Shown one piece after another: positions 28,181 to 36,352 of a DNA stretch of 64,000 bases; the stretch's first letter is position 1, and every line of letters begins with the position of its first letter. The translations under genes were made by a program, and so were the position numbers. The stretch is from assembly GCF_000156195.1 (NCBI RefSeq), contig NZ_GG688330.1, positions 80,079-144,078 on the forward strand. The letters are read 5' to 3'. This DNA is from Bacteroides finegoldii DSM 17565 (GTDB lineage: Bacteria; Bacteroidota; Bacteroidia; Bacteroidales; Bacteroidaceae). The notes under the pieces are model-generated. The model was not told the DNA's origin and did not search any database. It saw nothing but the letters and a program-made list of their open reading frames with translations.

Positions 28181-28190
28181 AGTCATTTTT

Positions 28191-28280
28191 ACCACAGATT
28201 ACACGGATTACACAGATTAGATTAATACATTGATTATCAATATTATTTTATTATCTGTGTTAATCCGTGTAATCTGTGGT
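28191..28280. repeat. Long inverted repeat between convergent genes
   Basis: Arms of 27 and 28 nt (28191-28217 and 28253-28280) are complementary apart from one extra base, with a 35-nt AT-rich spacer. Each arm itself contains a repeated word, (C)ACAGATTA / ACGGATTA / ACACAGAT. A degenerate third copy lies at 29731-29751, on the far side of the aminopeptidase gene. It may end transcription from both sides, but there is no T-run. Confidence 0.85.
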
Positions 28281-28286
28281 GAACAA

Positions 28287-29660
28287 TTATCGCAAAGCCT
28301 CCACTTCTTCTGGCGTTAAAGGAATCTTCTTGCCTAATCGACGGGCGCCGGTTTCGGTAATCAGATAATCTTCTTCATTGCGGATACCGCCGAAATCTTT
28401 ATAAGTTTCCACTACGTCGTAGTTGATGAAATCGGTAAATTTCTTTTCCGCTTTCCACATATCGATCAATTCCGGAATAAAGTATATACCCGGTTCTACC
28501 GTATGTACAAATCCAGGTTCCAGAGGTATGGCAAGGCGTTGTGACTTACGGCCGAACTGCGTACTTTTCGGCTGACCGTTGTAGCCTACCCATATTTCTC
28601 CCAGATTTTCCATGTCGTGTACATCCAGCCCCATCATGTGGCCTAATCCATGCGGATAGAATAAGGCGTGCGCACCTTCGCGAACAGCGTCTTCCGCATT
28701 GCCTTTCATCAGTCCGAGAGCTTTCATTCCATCAACCATGACACGGGCGGACAATTCGTATACATCCATATAAGGAATGCCCGGTCGGAGTGCTTTAACC
28801 GATTCCAGATGCATGGCATTCTGTATCTCGTAGACTTCCCGTTGGCGGGGCGTGAATTTCTTGTCGGCAGGAATGGTAGATGACATATCTCCTGCATATC
28901 CCGATTCAACCTCCGCACCGGCATCTATTAAAAACAGATCACCCGGTTTTACTTTATTGCCGTGATAATGGTTATGCAAAGTTTGTCCGTTGATGGTAGC
29001 GATTGTAGCGAAAGAAAGTTCGCAGTTATTTGATTCCGCTACCCGGTTCATTTCCGCCACCACTTCATATTCATACATACCCGGACGAAGTACTTTCATG
29101 GCGGTGATATGCATATCGGCAGTCACATTGCAAGCCTTTTCTATCTCTACGATTTCTTCTGCCGATTTATAGTTCCGCTGGGCTACTACGGCGCGGATGA
29201 ATGGAACGGAACCTTCCTGATGTGCAGGGGGGATACCTAGCCAATCCATCAGTTTTAGCTTATGTTCGGGACGGTAAGGAGGTAGATAATGCACTGACTT
29301 CCCTTTTTGGACACATTTATGGAGATAGCTGACTATTTCTGCGGATGGCAGTAAGTTAGCCACGCCCACCCGTTCGCATTTTTCTTGTAGTGTAGGTTGT
29401 GACCCCATCCACACGATGGCATCAATTGATAATTCATCACCGAAAATAATTTCCTTGTTTTCGTCAATATCGATTATTGCCGAAAGTCCTGCACATGACA
29501 GTCCGAAATAATAAAGGAAAGTAGAATCCTGACGATAGCGGAAGGTGTTATCTTCGTAATTTAGTCCGCACTCGTCATTTCCTAGAAATAACAAAACTCC
29601 GGAGCCTAATTTCTTTTTCAGCAGGGCTCTTCGCTGCATATACGTTTCTTTGGCAAACAT
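28287..29660 (-). CDS. pepP: Xaa-Pro aminopeptidase (M24B family)
   Basis: Cytoplasmic metallopeptidase of 457 residues that removes an N-terminal residue before proline. N-terminal creatinase-like domain about 1-170; catalytic pita-bread domain about 175-450. The five metal ligands are present: Asp247 (LIDAGAE), Asp258 (GDMSST), His341 (HGLGH), Glu389 (HTVEPGIY) and Glu429 (GGIRNEED). Length fits the family. It is flanked by copies of an inverted-repeat word at 28253-28280 and 29731-29751, and its promoter box is at 29687-29694. Confidence 0.94.
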   Translation of the reverse strand: MFAKETYMQRRALLKKKLGSGVLLFLGNDECGLNYEDNTFRYRQDSTFLYYFGLSCAGLSAIIDIDENKEIIFGDELSIDAIVWMGSQPTLQEKCERVGVANLLPSAEIVSYLHKCVQKGKSVHYLPPYRPEHKLKLMDWLGIPPAHQEGSVPFIRAVVAQRNYKSAEEIVEIEKACNVTADMHITAMKVLRPGMYEYEVVAEMNRVAESNNCELSFATIATINGQTLHNHYHGNKVKPGDLFLIDAGAEVESGYAGDMSSTIPADKKFTPRQREVYEIQNAMHLESVKALRPGIPYMDVYELSARVMVDGMKALGLMKGNAEDAVREGAHALFYPHGLGHMMGLDVHDMENLGEIWVGYNGQPKSTQFGRKSQRLAIPLEPGFVHTVEPGIYFIPELIDMWKAEKKFTDFINYDVVETYKDFGGIRNEEDYLITETGARRLGKKIPLTPEEVEALR

Positions 29661-29686
29661 ATTGTTCTAATTTTAAGTTCGTGCAA

Positions 29687-29694
29687 CAAAGATA
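29687..29694 (-). promoter_or_regulatory. -7 box of pepP
   Basis: TATCTTTG on the minus strand fits TAnnTTTG, 27 bp before the start codon. No -33 box is evident. Confidence 0.5.
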
Positions 29695-29730
29695 ACGATT
29701 TTTGTGTTATAGGATTAAAAATTATTCCTC

Positions 29731-29751
29731 TAATCTGTGTAATCTCTGGTT
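29731..29751 (+). repeat. Partial copy of the 28253-28280 repeat arm
   Basis: This 21-nt stretch matches the right arm of the 28191-28280 element with two or three changes and the same orientation, so pepP is bracketed by direct copies. Confidence 0.6.
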
Positions 29752-29758
29752 AAAAAGT

Positions 29759-29766
29759 TACTTTTG
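29759..29766 (+). promoter_or_regulatory. -7 box of the rpoN operon
   Basis: TACTTTTG fits TAnnTTTG, 34 bp before the rpoN ATG. The region 20 bp upstream is the partial repeat and shows no TTTG. Confidence 0.45.
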
Positions 29767-29799
29767 TAGCGAGAAACAGAGTAGAAAGCAAAAACGAAT

Positions 29800-31284
29800 A
29801 TGGCACAAGGTTCCCGTCAAATACAATCGCAGGCGCAACAGCAAATCCAAACGCTCTCGCCTCAGCAGATTCTAGTCGTGAAACTGTTGGAGCTTCCCGC
29901 AGTAGAGCTGGAAGACCGTATCCATGCTGAACTGCTTGAAAACCCGGCACTTGAGGAGGGCAAAGAAGAGAATGTCGCAGATGAATATTCCGATGGTGAC
30001 ACTTCCGGGGAGGGTATGGAGAATGATGCCAACGAATACGATTCTTTGAGTGATTATCTCACCGAAGACGATATTCCCGACTACAAACTGCAAGAGAACA
30101 ACCGATCTAAAGACGAGCAGGCGGAAGATATTCCGTTCTCCGACTCTACCTCTTTTTACGAAATACTGAAGGAGCAGCTTCGTGAGCGCAATTTGACAGA
30201 ACACCAGCATGAACTGGTGGAATACCTGATCGGCTCGTTGGACGATGACGGCCTGCTCCGCAAATCTTTGGAAAGTATCTGTGACGAACTGGCTATTTAT
30301 GCCGGTATAGAATCTACGGAAGAGGAGCTGGAAGAAGCACTCTGCATCTTGCAGGATTTCGATCCGGCAGGTATCGGAGCACGTGACCTTCAAGAATGTC
30401 TGTTGATACAGATCCGCCGGAAGAAGGAAGAAGGGATGAATCCTGCTCCTATATTGGATATCGAAGAACGCATCATCAGAGATTGTTATGAAGAATTTAC
30501 CCGGAAGCATTGGGAAAAGATTATAAAAAAGCTGGATGTTGATGAAGAAACATTCAATGAAGCTATCAGTGAGATTACAAAGTTGAATCCCCGTCCGGGA
30601 GCTTCTTTGGGAGAGGCTATCGGGAGGAACCTCCAGCAGATAGTCCCCGACTTCATCGTGGAAACGTATGATGACGGTACTATCAATGTCAGCCTTAATA
30701 ACCGTAATGTTCCGGAGCTTCGTATGAGCCGTGATTTTACGGAGATGGTGGAGGAACATACCAAGAATAAGGCCAACCAGTCCAAAGAGTCCAAAGAAGC
30801 GATGATGTTTCTGAAACAGAAGATGGATGCGGCACAAGGATTTATAGATGCGGTCAAACAGCGGCAGAATACGTTGATGACTACTATGCAGGCTATCATC
30901 GACCTGCAGCGTCCTTTCTTTCTCGAAGGGGACGAATCCCTGCTGAAACCGATGATTCTAAAAGATGTGGCCGAACGTACGGGACTGGATATATCAACCA
31001 TTTCCCGTGTCAGCAACAGTAAATATGCGCAGACCAATTTCGGTATTTATCCGTTGAAGTTCTTCTTCAGCGACGGATATACGACGGAAGACGGGGAAGA
31101 GATGTCTGTCCGCGAAATTCGTAAGATTTTGAAAGAATGTATCGACGGAGAAGACAAGAAGAAACCGTTGACCGATGATGAATTGGCGGACATACTGAAA
31201 GAAAAAGGCTACCCTATTGCACGTCGGACAGTGGCGAAATACCGTCAGCAGTTGAATATTCCGGTGGCAAGACTTAGAAAATAA
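29800..31284 (+). CDS. rpoN: RNA polymerase sigma-54 factor
   Basis: Sigma factor of 494 residues that directs RNA polymerase to -24/-12 promoters and needs an AAA+ activator. Region I is the Gln-rich N-terminus (QIQSQAQQQIQTLSPQQ, then LLELPAVELEDRI), followed by an acidic linker (about 55-105), the core-binding domain (about 110-310), a helix-turn-helix (about 375-440) and the RpoN box with RRTVAKYRQ near residue 477. All regions are complete. It leads a run of close genes (rpoN, PAP2 protein, gcvH, purE, ispG). A matching activator is encoded at 62216-63556. Confidence 0.96.
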   Translation: MAQGSRQIQSQAQQQIQTLSPQQILVVKLLELPAVELEDRIHAELLENPALEEGKEENVADEYSDGDTSGEGMENDANEYDSLSDYLTEDDIPDYKLQENNRSKDEQAEDIPFSDSTSFYEILKEQLRERNLTEHQHELVEYLIGSLDDDGLLRKSLESICDELAIYAGIESTEEELEEALCILQDFDPAGIGARDLQECLLIQIRRKKEEGMNPAPILDIEERIIRDCYEEFTRKHWEKIIKKLDVDEETFNEAISEITKLNPRPGASLGEAIGRNLQQIVPDFIVETYDDGTINVSLNNRNVPELRMSRDFTEMVEEHTKNKANQSKESKEAMMFLKQKMDAAQGFIDAVKQRQNTLMTTMQAIIDLQRPFFLEGDESLLKPMILKDVAERTGLDISTISRVSNSKYAQTNFGIYPLKFFFSDGYTTEDGEEMSVREIRKILKECIDGEDKKKPLTDDELADILKEKGYPIARRTVAKYRQQLNIPVARLRK

Positions 31285-31305
31285 TTGATTAATAGATAAT
31301 TGATA

Positions 31306-31977
31306 ATGGATAGAGAGAAAGAGCATATCATAGCGGATAAGACAATGTTGCAGGTGGCAAGAGTCACTTCGATGGTGTTTACCCCGTTTTCTATTCCGTT
31401 TTTGTCATTTCTGGTGCTATTCCTGTTTTCTTATCTCCGTATCATGCCGATGGTATATAAGTTGATTGTATTGGGAATTGTCTATTGCTTTACTATATTG
31501 ACTCCCACTATAACCATCTTTCTGTTCCGCAAGATCAATGGTTTTGCCCGTCAGGAGCTGGGCGAACGGAAGAAACGTTTTGTACCTATCCTGCTGACTA
31601 TCATTTCGTATGTATTCTGCCTGCTGATGATGCGTAGGCTGAATCTGCCTTGGTACATGACCGGCATTATTCTGGCTTCTCTCGTAGTCTCCATTATTTG
31701 TATAGCAGTAAATCTGAGATGGAAACTGAGCGAGCACATGGCGGGCATAGGCGGAGTGATAGGCGGATTGGTTTCCTTTAGCGCCTTGTTCGGTTATAAC
31801 CCGGTAGGGTGGCTGTGCCTGTTTATATTGATAGCCGGTGTGCTGGGTTCTGCCCGTATCATTCTGGGACATCATACGCTGGGAGAGGTCATTTCCGGTT
31901 TTACGGTCGGCCTGGTATGCGCCCTTTTGGTGCTTCATCCGGTGAGTAATATCTTATTTCGAGTATTTTTATTTTAA
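31306..31977 (+). CDS. PAP2-superfamily membrane protein
   Basis: Integral membrane protein of 223 residues with about six hydrophobic helices. The third PAP2 phosphatase motif is recognisable as SARIILGHHTLGEVISG (about 186-202), and SEHMAG (about 145) stands where PSGH is usual. The first motif (KxxxxxxRP) appears only loosely as ERKKRFVP, so activity on lipid phosphates is not assured. I use the ATG at 31306; an in-frame TTG two codons earlier is unlikely. It follows rpoN by 21 bp and precedes gcvH by 29 bp. Confidence 0.75.
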   Translation: MDREKEHIIADKTMLQVARVTSMVFTPFSIPFLSFLVLFLFSYLRIMPMVYKLIVLGIVYCFTILTPTITIFLFRKINGFARQELGERKKRFVPILLTIISYVFCLLMMRRLNLPWYMTGIILASLVVSIICIAVNLRWKLSEHMAGIGGVIGGLVSFSALFGYNPVGWLCLFILIAGVLGSARIILGHHTLGEVISGFTVGLVCALLVLHPVSNILFRVFLF

Positions 31978-32006
31978 AACAGTATAAATCCTAAAAACTA
32001 ATTATT

Positions 32007-32387
32007 ATGAACTTTCCACAGAATTTGAAGTACACGAACGAACATGAATGGATACGCGTAGAAGGAGACATTGCATACGTAGGTATCACCGATTACGCTC
32101 AGGAGCAATTGGGCGATATTGTGTTTGTGGACATACCGACGGTCGGTGAGTCGCTGGAAGCCGGTGAGGTTTTCGGAACTATCGAAGTAGTGAAAACAAT
32201 TTCCGATCTTTTCCTGCCGGTGGCAGGTGAGGTGCTGGAACAGAATGAAGCGCTGGAAGAGAACCCGGAACTGGTGAACAAAGACCCATACGGCGAGGGT
32301 TGGCTGATTAAGATGAAACCTGCTGATGTGAAGGCGGTAGAAGACTTGCTGGATGCGGAAGGGTATAAAGAAGTGATTAACGGATAA
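32007..32387 (+). CDS. gcvH: Glycine cleavage system H protein
   Basis: Lipoyl carrier protein of 126 residues that shuttles the aminomethyl group in glycine cleavage. The lipoylation site is Lys63 in IEVVKTISDL, and HEWIRVEGDIAYVGITDYAQ matches the family N-terminus. Length is standard. The P and T subunits are not next to it. It is followed by purE after 16 bp. Confidence 0.97.
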   Translation: MNFPQNLKYTNEHEWIRVEGDIAYVGITDYAQEQLGDIVFVDIPTVGESLEAGEVFGTIEVVKTISDLFLPVAGEVLEQNEALEENPELVNKDPYGEGWLIKMKPADVKAVEDLLDAEGYKEVING

Positions 32388-32403
32388 ATTAAACATTAAA
32401 AAT

Positions 32404-32913
32404 ATGACTCCAATTGTAAGTATCATCATGGGCAGTACGTCCGACCTTCCAGTTATGGAAAAGGCCGCACAACTGCTGAATGATATGCATGTACCGTTCG
32501 AAATGAACGCACTTTCCGCTCACCGCACGCCTGAGGCTGTGGAAGAGTTTGCTAAGAATGCCCGTACTCGTGGCATTAAAGTAATTATCGCTGCTGCCGG
32601 AATGGCTGCCGCCCTTCCCGGTGTAATCGCGGCTAACACTACACTTCCTGTAATCGGAGTGCCGGTGAAAGGCTCCGTGCTCGATGGTGTGGACGCACTT
32701 TATTCCATCATTCAAATGCCTCCGGGCATTCCTGTAGCCACTGTTGCTATCAACGGAGCGATGAATGCGGCTATTCTGGCCATTCAGATGCTTGCTTTGA
32801 GTGATGAAAAGCTGGCGGAAGCATTTGCAGCTTACAAAGAAGGACTGAAAAAGAAAATCGTAAAAGCAAACGAAGAACTGAAAGAAGTCAAGTTTGAATA
32901 TAAAACAAACTAA
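32404..32913 (+). CDS. purE: N5-carboxyaminoimidazole ribonucleotide mutase (class I PurE)
   Basis: Purine biosynthesis enzyme of 169 residues that rearranges N5-CAIR to CAIR. The substrate-binding motif GSTSD (10-14) and SAHRTP with the catalytic His40 are present, as is the AAAGMAAALPGV loop. Its TAA stop shares one base with the ispG ATG, so the two are translationally coupled. Confidence 0.96.
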   Translation: MTPIVSIIMGSTSDLPVMEKAAQLLNDMHVPFEMNALSAHRTPEAVEEFAKNARTRGIKVIIAAAGMAAALPGVIAANTTLPVIGVPVKGSVLDGVDALYSIIQMPPGIPVATVAINGAMNAAILAIQMLALSDEKLAEAFAAYKEGLKKKIVKANEELKEVKFEYKTN

Positions 32914-34754
32914 TGGATCTATTCAATTATTTTCGGAGGGAAACTACCGAAGTGAATATTGGGGCCGTACCGTTGGGTGGCCCCAATTCTATTCGTATCC
33001 AGTCGATGACCAATACGTCTACGCAGGATACGCAGGCTTGTGTGGAACAGGCGAAACGTATTGTCGACGCGGGCGGTGAGTATGTCCGTCTGACGACGCA
33101 AGGTATCAAGGAAGCGGAGAACCTGAAAAATATTAATATCGGTTTGCGCAGTCAGGAATATATGGTTCCGTTGGTTGCCGATGTACACTTTAATCCGAAA
33201 GTTGCCGATGTGGCAGCCCGATATGCGGAAAAGGTACGCATCAATCCGGGGAATTATGTAGACGCTGCACGTACTTTTAAGAAGCTGGAATATACCGACG
33301 AGGAGTATGCGCAGGAAATACAAAAAATTCATGACCGCTTTGTGCCTTTTCTGAATATCTGCAAAGAGAATCATACGGCTATCCGTATCGGTGTGAATCA
33401 CGGCTCTTTGTCCGACCGCATCATGTCCCGTTATGGTGATACGCCCGAAGGCATGGTAGAGTCTTGTATGGAGTTTCTTCGCATTTGTGTTGATGAGAAC
33501 TTTACCGATGTGGTTATTTCCATCAAAGCGTCCAATACGGTTGTCATGGTGAAAACCGTTCGTCTGTTGGTAGCTGTGATGGAGAAAGAAGGGATGGCTT
33601 TCCCGTTGCATCTCGGGGTGACAGAAGCCGGAGACGGTGAGGACGGACGTATCAAGTCCGCTCTCGGCATTGGTGCACTGTTGGCCGACGGACTGGGGGA
33701 TACTATACGGGTATCTTTGAGCGAAGCTCCCGAAGCGGAAATTCCTGTTGCCCGTAAGTTGGTGGACTATATCCTGTTGAGGCGGAATCATCCTTATATT
33801 CCCGGACTGGAAGCGCCTGGATTTAACTATTTGTCGCCCGAACGCCGTAAGACGCGGGCTGTCCGCAATATAGGAGGTGAACACGTGCCTGTGGTCATTG
33901 CCGACCGTATGGACGGGAAGACCGAAGTGAATCCGCAATTTACTCCGGACTATATTTATGCCGGACGTGCTTTGCCCGAACAACGGGAAGAAGGTGTGGA
34001 CTATATTCTTGATGCGGACGTATGGACCGGAGAAGCCGGTACTTGGCCTGCTTATAATCATCAGCAACTGCCGTTGATGGGAGGATGTAATGCAGAACTC
34101 AAATTCCTGTTTATGCCTTATATGGCACAGACGGATGAAGTGATTGCCTGTCTGAAACAACATCCCGAAGTGGTTGTCGTCTCTCAAAGCAACCATCCGA
34201 ACCGTTTGGGTGAACATCGTGCGTTGGTGCATCAACTGATGACAGAGGGGCTGCAAAATCCGGTTGTTTTCTTCCAGCATTATGCGGAAGATGATGCGGA
34301 GGATTTGCAGATAAAAGCTGCGGCCGATATGGGGGCTCTGATCTTTGACGGGCTTTGCGATGGTATCTTCCTGTTCAATCAGGGCGGTTTGAGCCATGCC
34401 GTTGTCGACGCTACTGCTTTCGGAATCTTGCAGGCCGGACGTACCCGTACCTCTAAGACTGAATACATATCTTGTCCCGGTTGTGGCCGTACGCTTTACG
34501 ACTTGGAGAAGACAATTGCCCGCATCAAGGCTGCTACCTCACACCTGACAGGACTGAAAATCGGTATCATGGGCTGTATCGTGAATGGTCCCGGTGAGAT
34601 GGCGGATGCTGACTACGGTTATGTAGGAGCAGGACGAGGCAAAATCAGTCTTTATAAAGGCAAGGTCTGTGTAGAAAAGAATATTCCTGAAGAAGAGGCA
34701 GTAGAACGACTTTTGGAGTTTATCCGGACAGACCGGGAAGAAAACCTGCAATGA
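32913..34754 (+). CDS. ispG: 4-hydroxy-3-methylbut-2-enyl diphosphate synthase, large form
   Basis: Isoprenoid (MEP pathway) enzyme of 613 residues that reduces MEcPP to HMBPP with a [4Fe-4S] cluster. The TIM-barrel domain is N-terminal (VPLGGPNSIRIQSMTNTST at about 8-26). An insert of roughly 240 residues sits before the C-terminal cluster domain; this is the three-domain type also seen in plants, Chlamydiae and Bacteroidetes. Cluster ligands are Cys521 and Cys524 (CPGCG), Cys555 and Glu562 (GCIVNGPGE). Last gene of the rpoN run. The start overlaps the purE stop by one base. Confidence 0.96.
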   Translation: MDLFNYFRRETTEVNIGAVPLGGPNSIRIQSMTNTSTQDTQACVEQAKRIVDAGGEYVRLTTQGIKEAENLKNINIGLRSQEYMVPLVADVHFNPKVADVAARYAEKVRINPGNYVDAARTFKKLEYTDEEYAQEIQKIHDRFVPFLNICKENHTAIRIGVNHGSLSDRIMSRYGDTPEGMVESCMEFLRICVDENFTDVVISIKASNTVVMVKTVRLLVAVMEKEGMAFPLHLGVTEAGDGEDGRIKSALGIGALLADGLGDTIRVSLSEAPEAEIPVARKLVDYILLRRNHPYIPGLEAPGFNYLSPERRKTRAVRNIGGEHVPVVIADRMDGKTEVNPQFTPDYIYAGRALPEQREEGVDYILDADVWTGEAGTWPAYNHQQLPLMGGCNAELKFLFMPYMAQTDEVIACLKQHPEVVVVSQSNHPNRLGEHRALVHQLMTEGLQNPVVFFQHYAEDDAEDLQIKAAADMGALIFDGLCDGIFLFNQGGLSHAVVDATAFGILQAGRTRTSKTEYISCPGCGRTLYDLEKTIARIKAATSHLTGLKIGIMGCIVNGPGEMADADYGYVGAGRGKISLYKGKVCVEKNIPEEEAVERLLEFIRTDREENLQ

Positions 34755-34766
34755 TATTATATTGGA

Positions 34767-34818
34767 CACGGATGACAGGTGATGAGGGACTGATTTCATA
34801 GAAAACCTGTCATCCGTG
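34767..34818. repeat. Perfect 14-bp inverted repeat after ispG
   Basis: CACGGATGACAGGT (34767-34780) pairs fully with ACCTGTCATCCGTG (34805-34818) around a 24-nt loop. There is no T-run, so simple intrinsic termination is doubtful. It lies between ispG and the truncated end of the ATPase pseudogene. Confidence 0.8.
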
Positions 34819-34830
34819 CCTAACTATGTA

Positions 34831-35550
34831 CTACATATCTTCCAATGACAAACACATTGTTTCATCGCGAACCATAAAATGGATCATGCTTTCCACGTGA
34901 AGCGTATGGTTGTCGCAAAAAAGTTCCACGTATTTAGGCATCCCGCCAGTAAAAGTATAAAGTGCTAAAAGATCATCATTCGAATGTGTCGGGGCATATT
35001 CATGCATGATTTCTTTTAGGACAGAGAGACTGAAGGCTGACTGCTTGATTATGTTATCAGCTCTTCCGAAGAGTGGTTCTTTGTTGTCTTGGAAAATTTT
35101 TTGCATAAGAGAATAGATGGAACCACTGACAATCAAATTCATGTGTGAGGACTTCCGATATTGGTCCCAAATATTTTGCATATCGCTGAATATGGATTCA
35201 TTTATAGTATAGAATTCCTGAAATTCATCAATAACCAGGTTGAAAGTCCGTTGTGCCGAAAGCTGCATTAGGTATTGGAATAAGTTTCGGAAACTTCGGA
35301 TTTCTGTCGGAACAAAGATTTGCAGGGCTTGTGCGATAAGTGGGATGAATTCTTCGCACAAGGTTGCTTTATTTTTACGCCCTATAAATAAGTAGACAGT
35401 GGGAGTCTTTTCAACGGCTTTCATGATGAGGCTTGTCTTCCCAATTCTACGGCGACCGGTAACGACTGTCATTCTTGAACTTTCCTCAAATGCCAATTGC
35501 TGAATTTGTTTTAGCTTTTATAGTTCTTCTTCTCTATTATAAAACCTCAT
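34831..35550 (-). pseudogene. Broken AAA ATPase of the DUF234-type family
   Basis: Remnant of a P-loop ATPase. From the ATG at 35550 the frame reads M-R-F-Y-N-R-E-E-E-L, then a TAA at codon 11 (35518-35520), then continues in the same frame for 221 more codons with Walker A TGRRRIGKTS, Walker B NLVIDEFQEF, the sensor-like LIVSGS and FTGGMPKYVELF. Family members begin with just such an FYNRE segment, so the stop is a nonsense change inside an otherwise intact N-terminus. The 3' end is also missing: members run to about 400-480 residues with a C-terminal nuclease-like DUF234 domain, whereas here the frame stops at 34831 next to an inverted repeat. A TTG at 35496 might restart translation, but an active full-length protein is unlikely. 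Confidence 0.8.
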
Positions 35551-35568
35551 AATCAGTGAATTATATTA

Positions 35569-35597
35569 GTAACCGTGGTTACTGTAACCATGGTTAC
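35569..35597. repeat. Two palindromes in tandem upstream of the ATPase pseudogene
   Basis: GTAACCGTGGTTAC (35569-35582, 6-bp arms, 2-nt centre) and GTAACCATGGTTAC (35584-35597, perfect) are separated by one base. They lie 19 bp upstream of the pseudogene ATG on its strand and look like a double operator. Confidence 0.75.
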
Positions 35598-35711
35598 AGA
35601 GATATTTATTCTTAAGGGAACGGCAAACTTTTTCTTTCTTTTTATAAATTCTTTACCCTGGGCATATTTGTCATGGCCTTCAATCTAAAGAAACATACCT
35701 GTTTAATAACA

Positions 35712-35910
35712 GCCTCCCAAAGTGATATCTACCTATATAGTTCCATTAACGTGCCTATGTAGTTGCCCTTGAGTGCCAGTATAGTTCTACTAAAGTACCG
35801 CTATCTTTACTTTGTCACGGCCGTGGTGACTTCTTCCCACAGCCGTGGCGAGTTCCTACCACGGCCGTGGAAAGATATCGTCACGGCCGTGGAGAGTTAA
35901 CAATACTGAT
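35712..35910. repeat. Array of about nine diverged 22-bp tandem units
   Basis: Units of 22 bp (one of 23) can be laid end to end, most ending in CC: ends at 35733, 35755, 35777, 35799, 35822, 35844, 35866 and 35888. Four of them carry the palindromic core CACGGCCGTGG, or one change from it, starting at 35816, 35838, 35860 and 35882, exactly 22 bp apart. Others share AGTTC near unit position 6-10 and an AACGTGCC-like end. A TTAATGGAAC at 35914-35923 is the inverse of GTTCCATTAA at 35740-35749. The period is not a multiple of three and the frames are closed, so this is not coding. Confidence 0.85.
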
Positions 35911-36061
35911 GCTTTAATGGAACAATACCTGCTTGTTAAGTGAAAGATCCGGCTATATAACATTCATTTAATAGGGGGATTCATTTTAAAAAGCTGCTTT
36001 CTATGTGGATGGTATGGTTACTGCAGGCGATGATGTCCTTCGGGTGCTTATAAAATGGATC

Positions 36062-36175
36062 AGGCTGACAATAAAAGTTCTAATTTTTTATTGTCAGCCT
36101 ATTGTCATGGCTTATTGTCATCATGTAAACCGATGATAATCATTATACTATTGGAGAAAAACTTTGGTTGACAAT
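36062..36175. repeat. 15-bp hairpin and cluster of ATTGTCA/TGACAAT words
   Basis: A perfect 15-bp inverted repeat (36062-36076 with 36086-36100) surrounds a 9-nt loop. The heptamer TGACAAT or its inverse occurs at 36066, 36090, 36101, 36114 and 36169, five exact copies within 110 bp; a one-base variant is at 36248. Confidence 0.75.
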
Positions 36176-36322
36176 AAGAATCATCAAATTTATATGTAAT
36201 CTTCTTCTGTCCTGTCAAAGTTTGTCCTGTAAAGGATAAGTAGCAGTTGACAACTAAAGAAAATAGTAGTTACGGTTGGAAAGAAAAGAGAGTCTTGCTT
36301 ACTATATTAAGCATGTTTTTGC

Positions 36323-36330
36323 TATATTTG
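36323..36330 (+). promoter_or_regulatory. -7 box of the AAA/DUF4143 ATPase gene
   Basis: TATATTTG fits TAnnTTTG, 22 bp before the ATG. A TTG at 36295-36297 is a weak -33 candidate. Confidence 0.5.
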
Positions 36331-36352
36331 TGCAATATAAAGAGCATATTTT

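Larger units (their letters stand above)
35551..36352. other. Gene-free accessory region with ordered repeats
   Basis: About 800 bp without a credible gene. From left to right it has a tandem pair of palindromes (35569-35597), an array of diverged 22-bp units (35712-35910), a perfect 15-bp hairpin (36062-36100) inside a cluster of ATTGTCA/TGACAAT words (36066-36175), and a promoter for the next ATPase gene (36323-36330). It separates the broken and the intact AAA ATPase genes. Confidence 0.8.

Noticed and set aside
32919..34397. Open frame of 492 codons opposite ispG
   Set aside because: It is a shadow of the conserved ispG gene; the translation has no signature and the opposite frame carries all catalytic residues.
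34767..34818. Inverted repeat after ispG as an intrinsic terminator
   Set aside because: The stem is perfect but there is no T-run on either side and the loop is 24 nt, so I list it only as a repeat.
35712..35910. The 22-bp array as a CRISPR
   Set aside because: Units are contiguous, drift in sequence, and lack identical repeats alternating with unique spacers; no cas gene is present.
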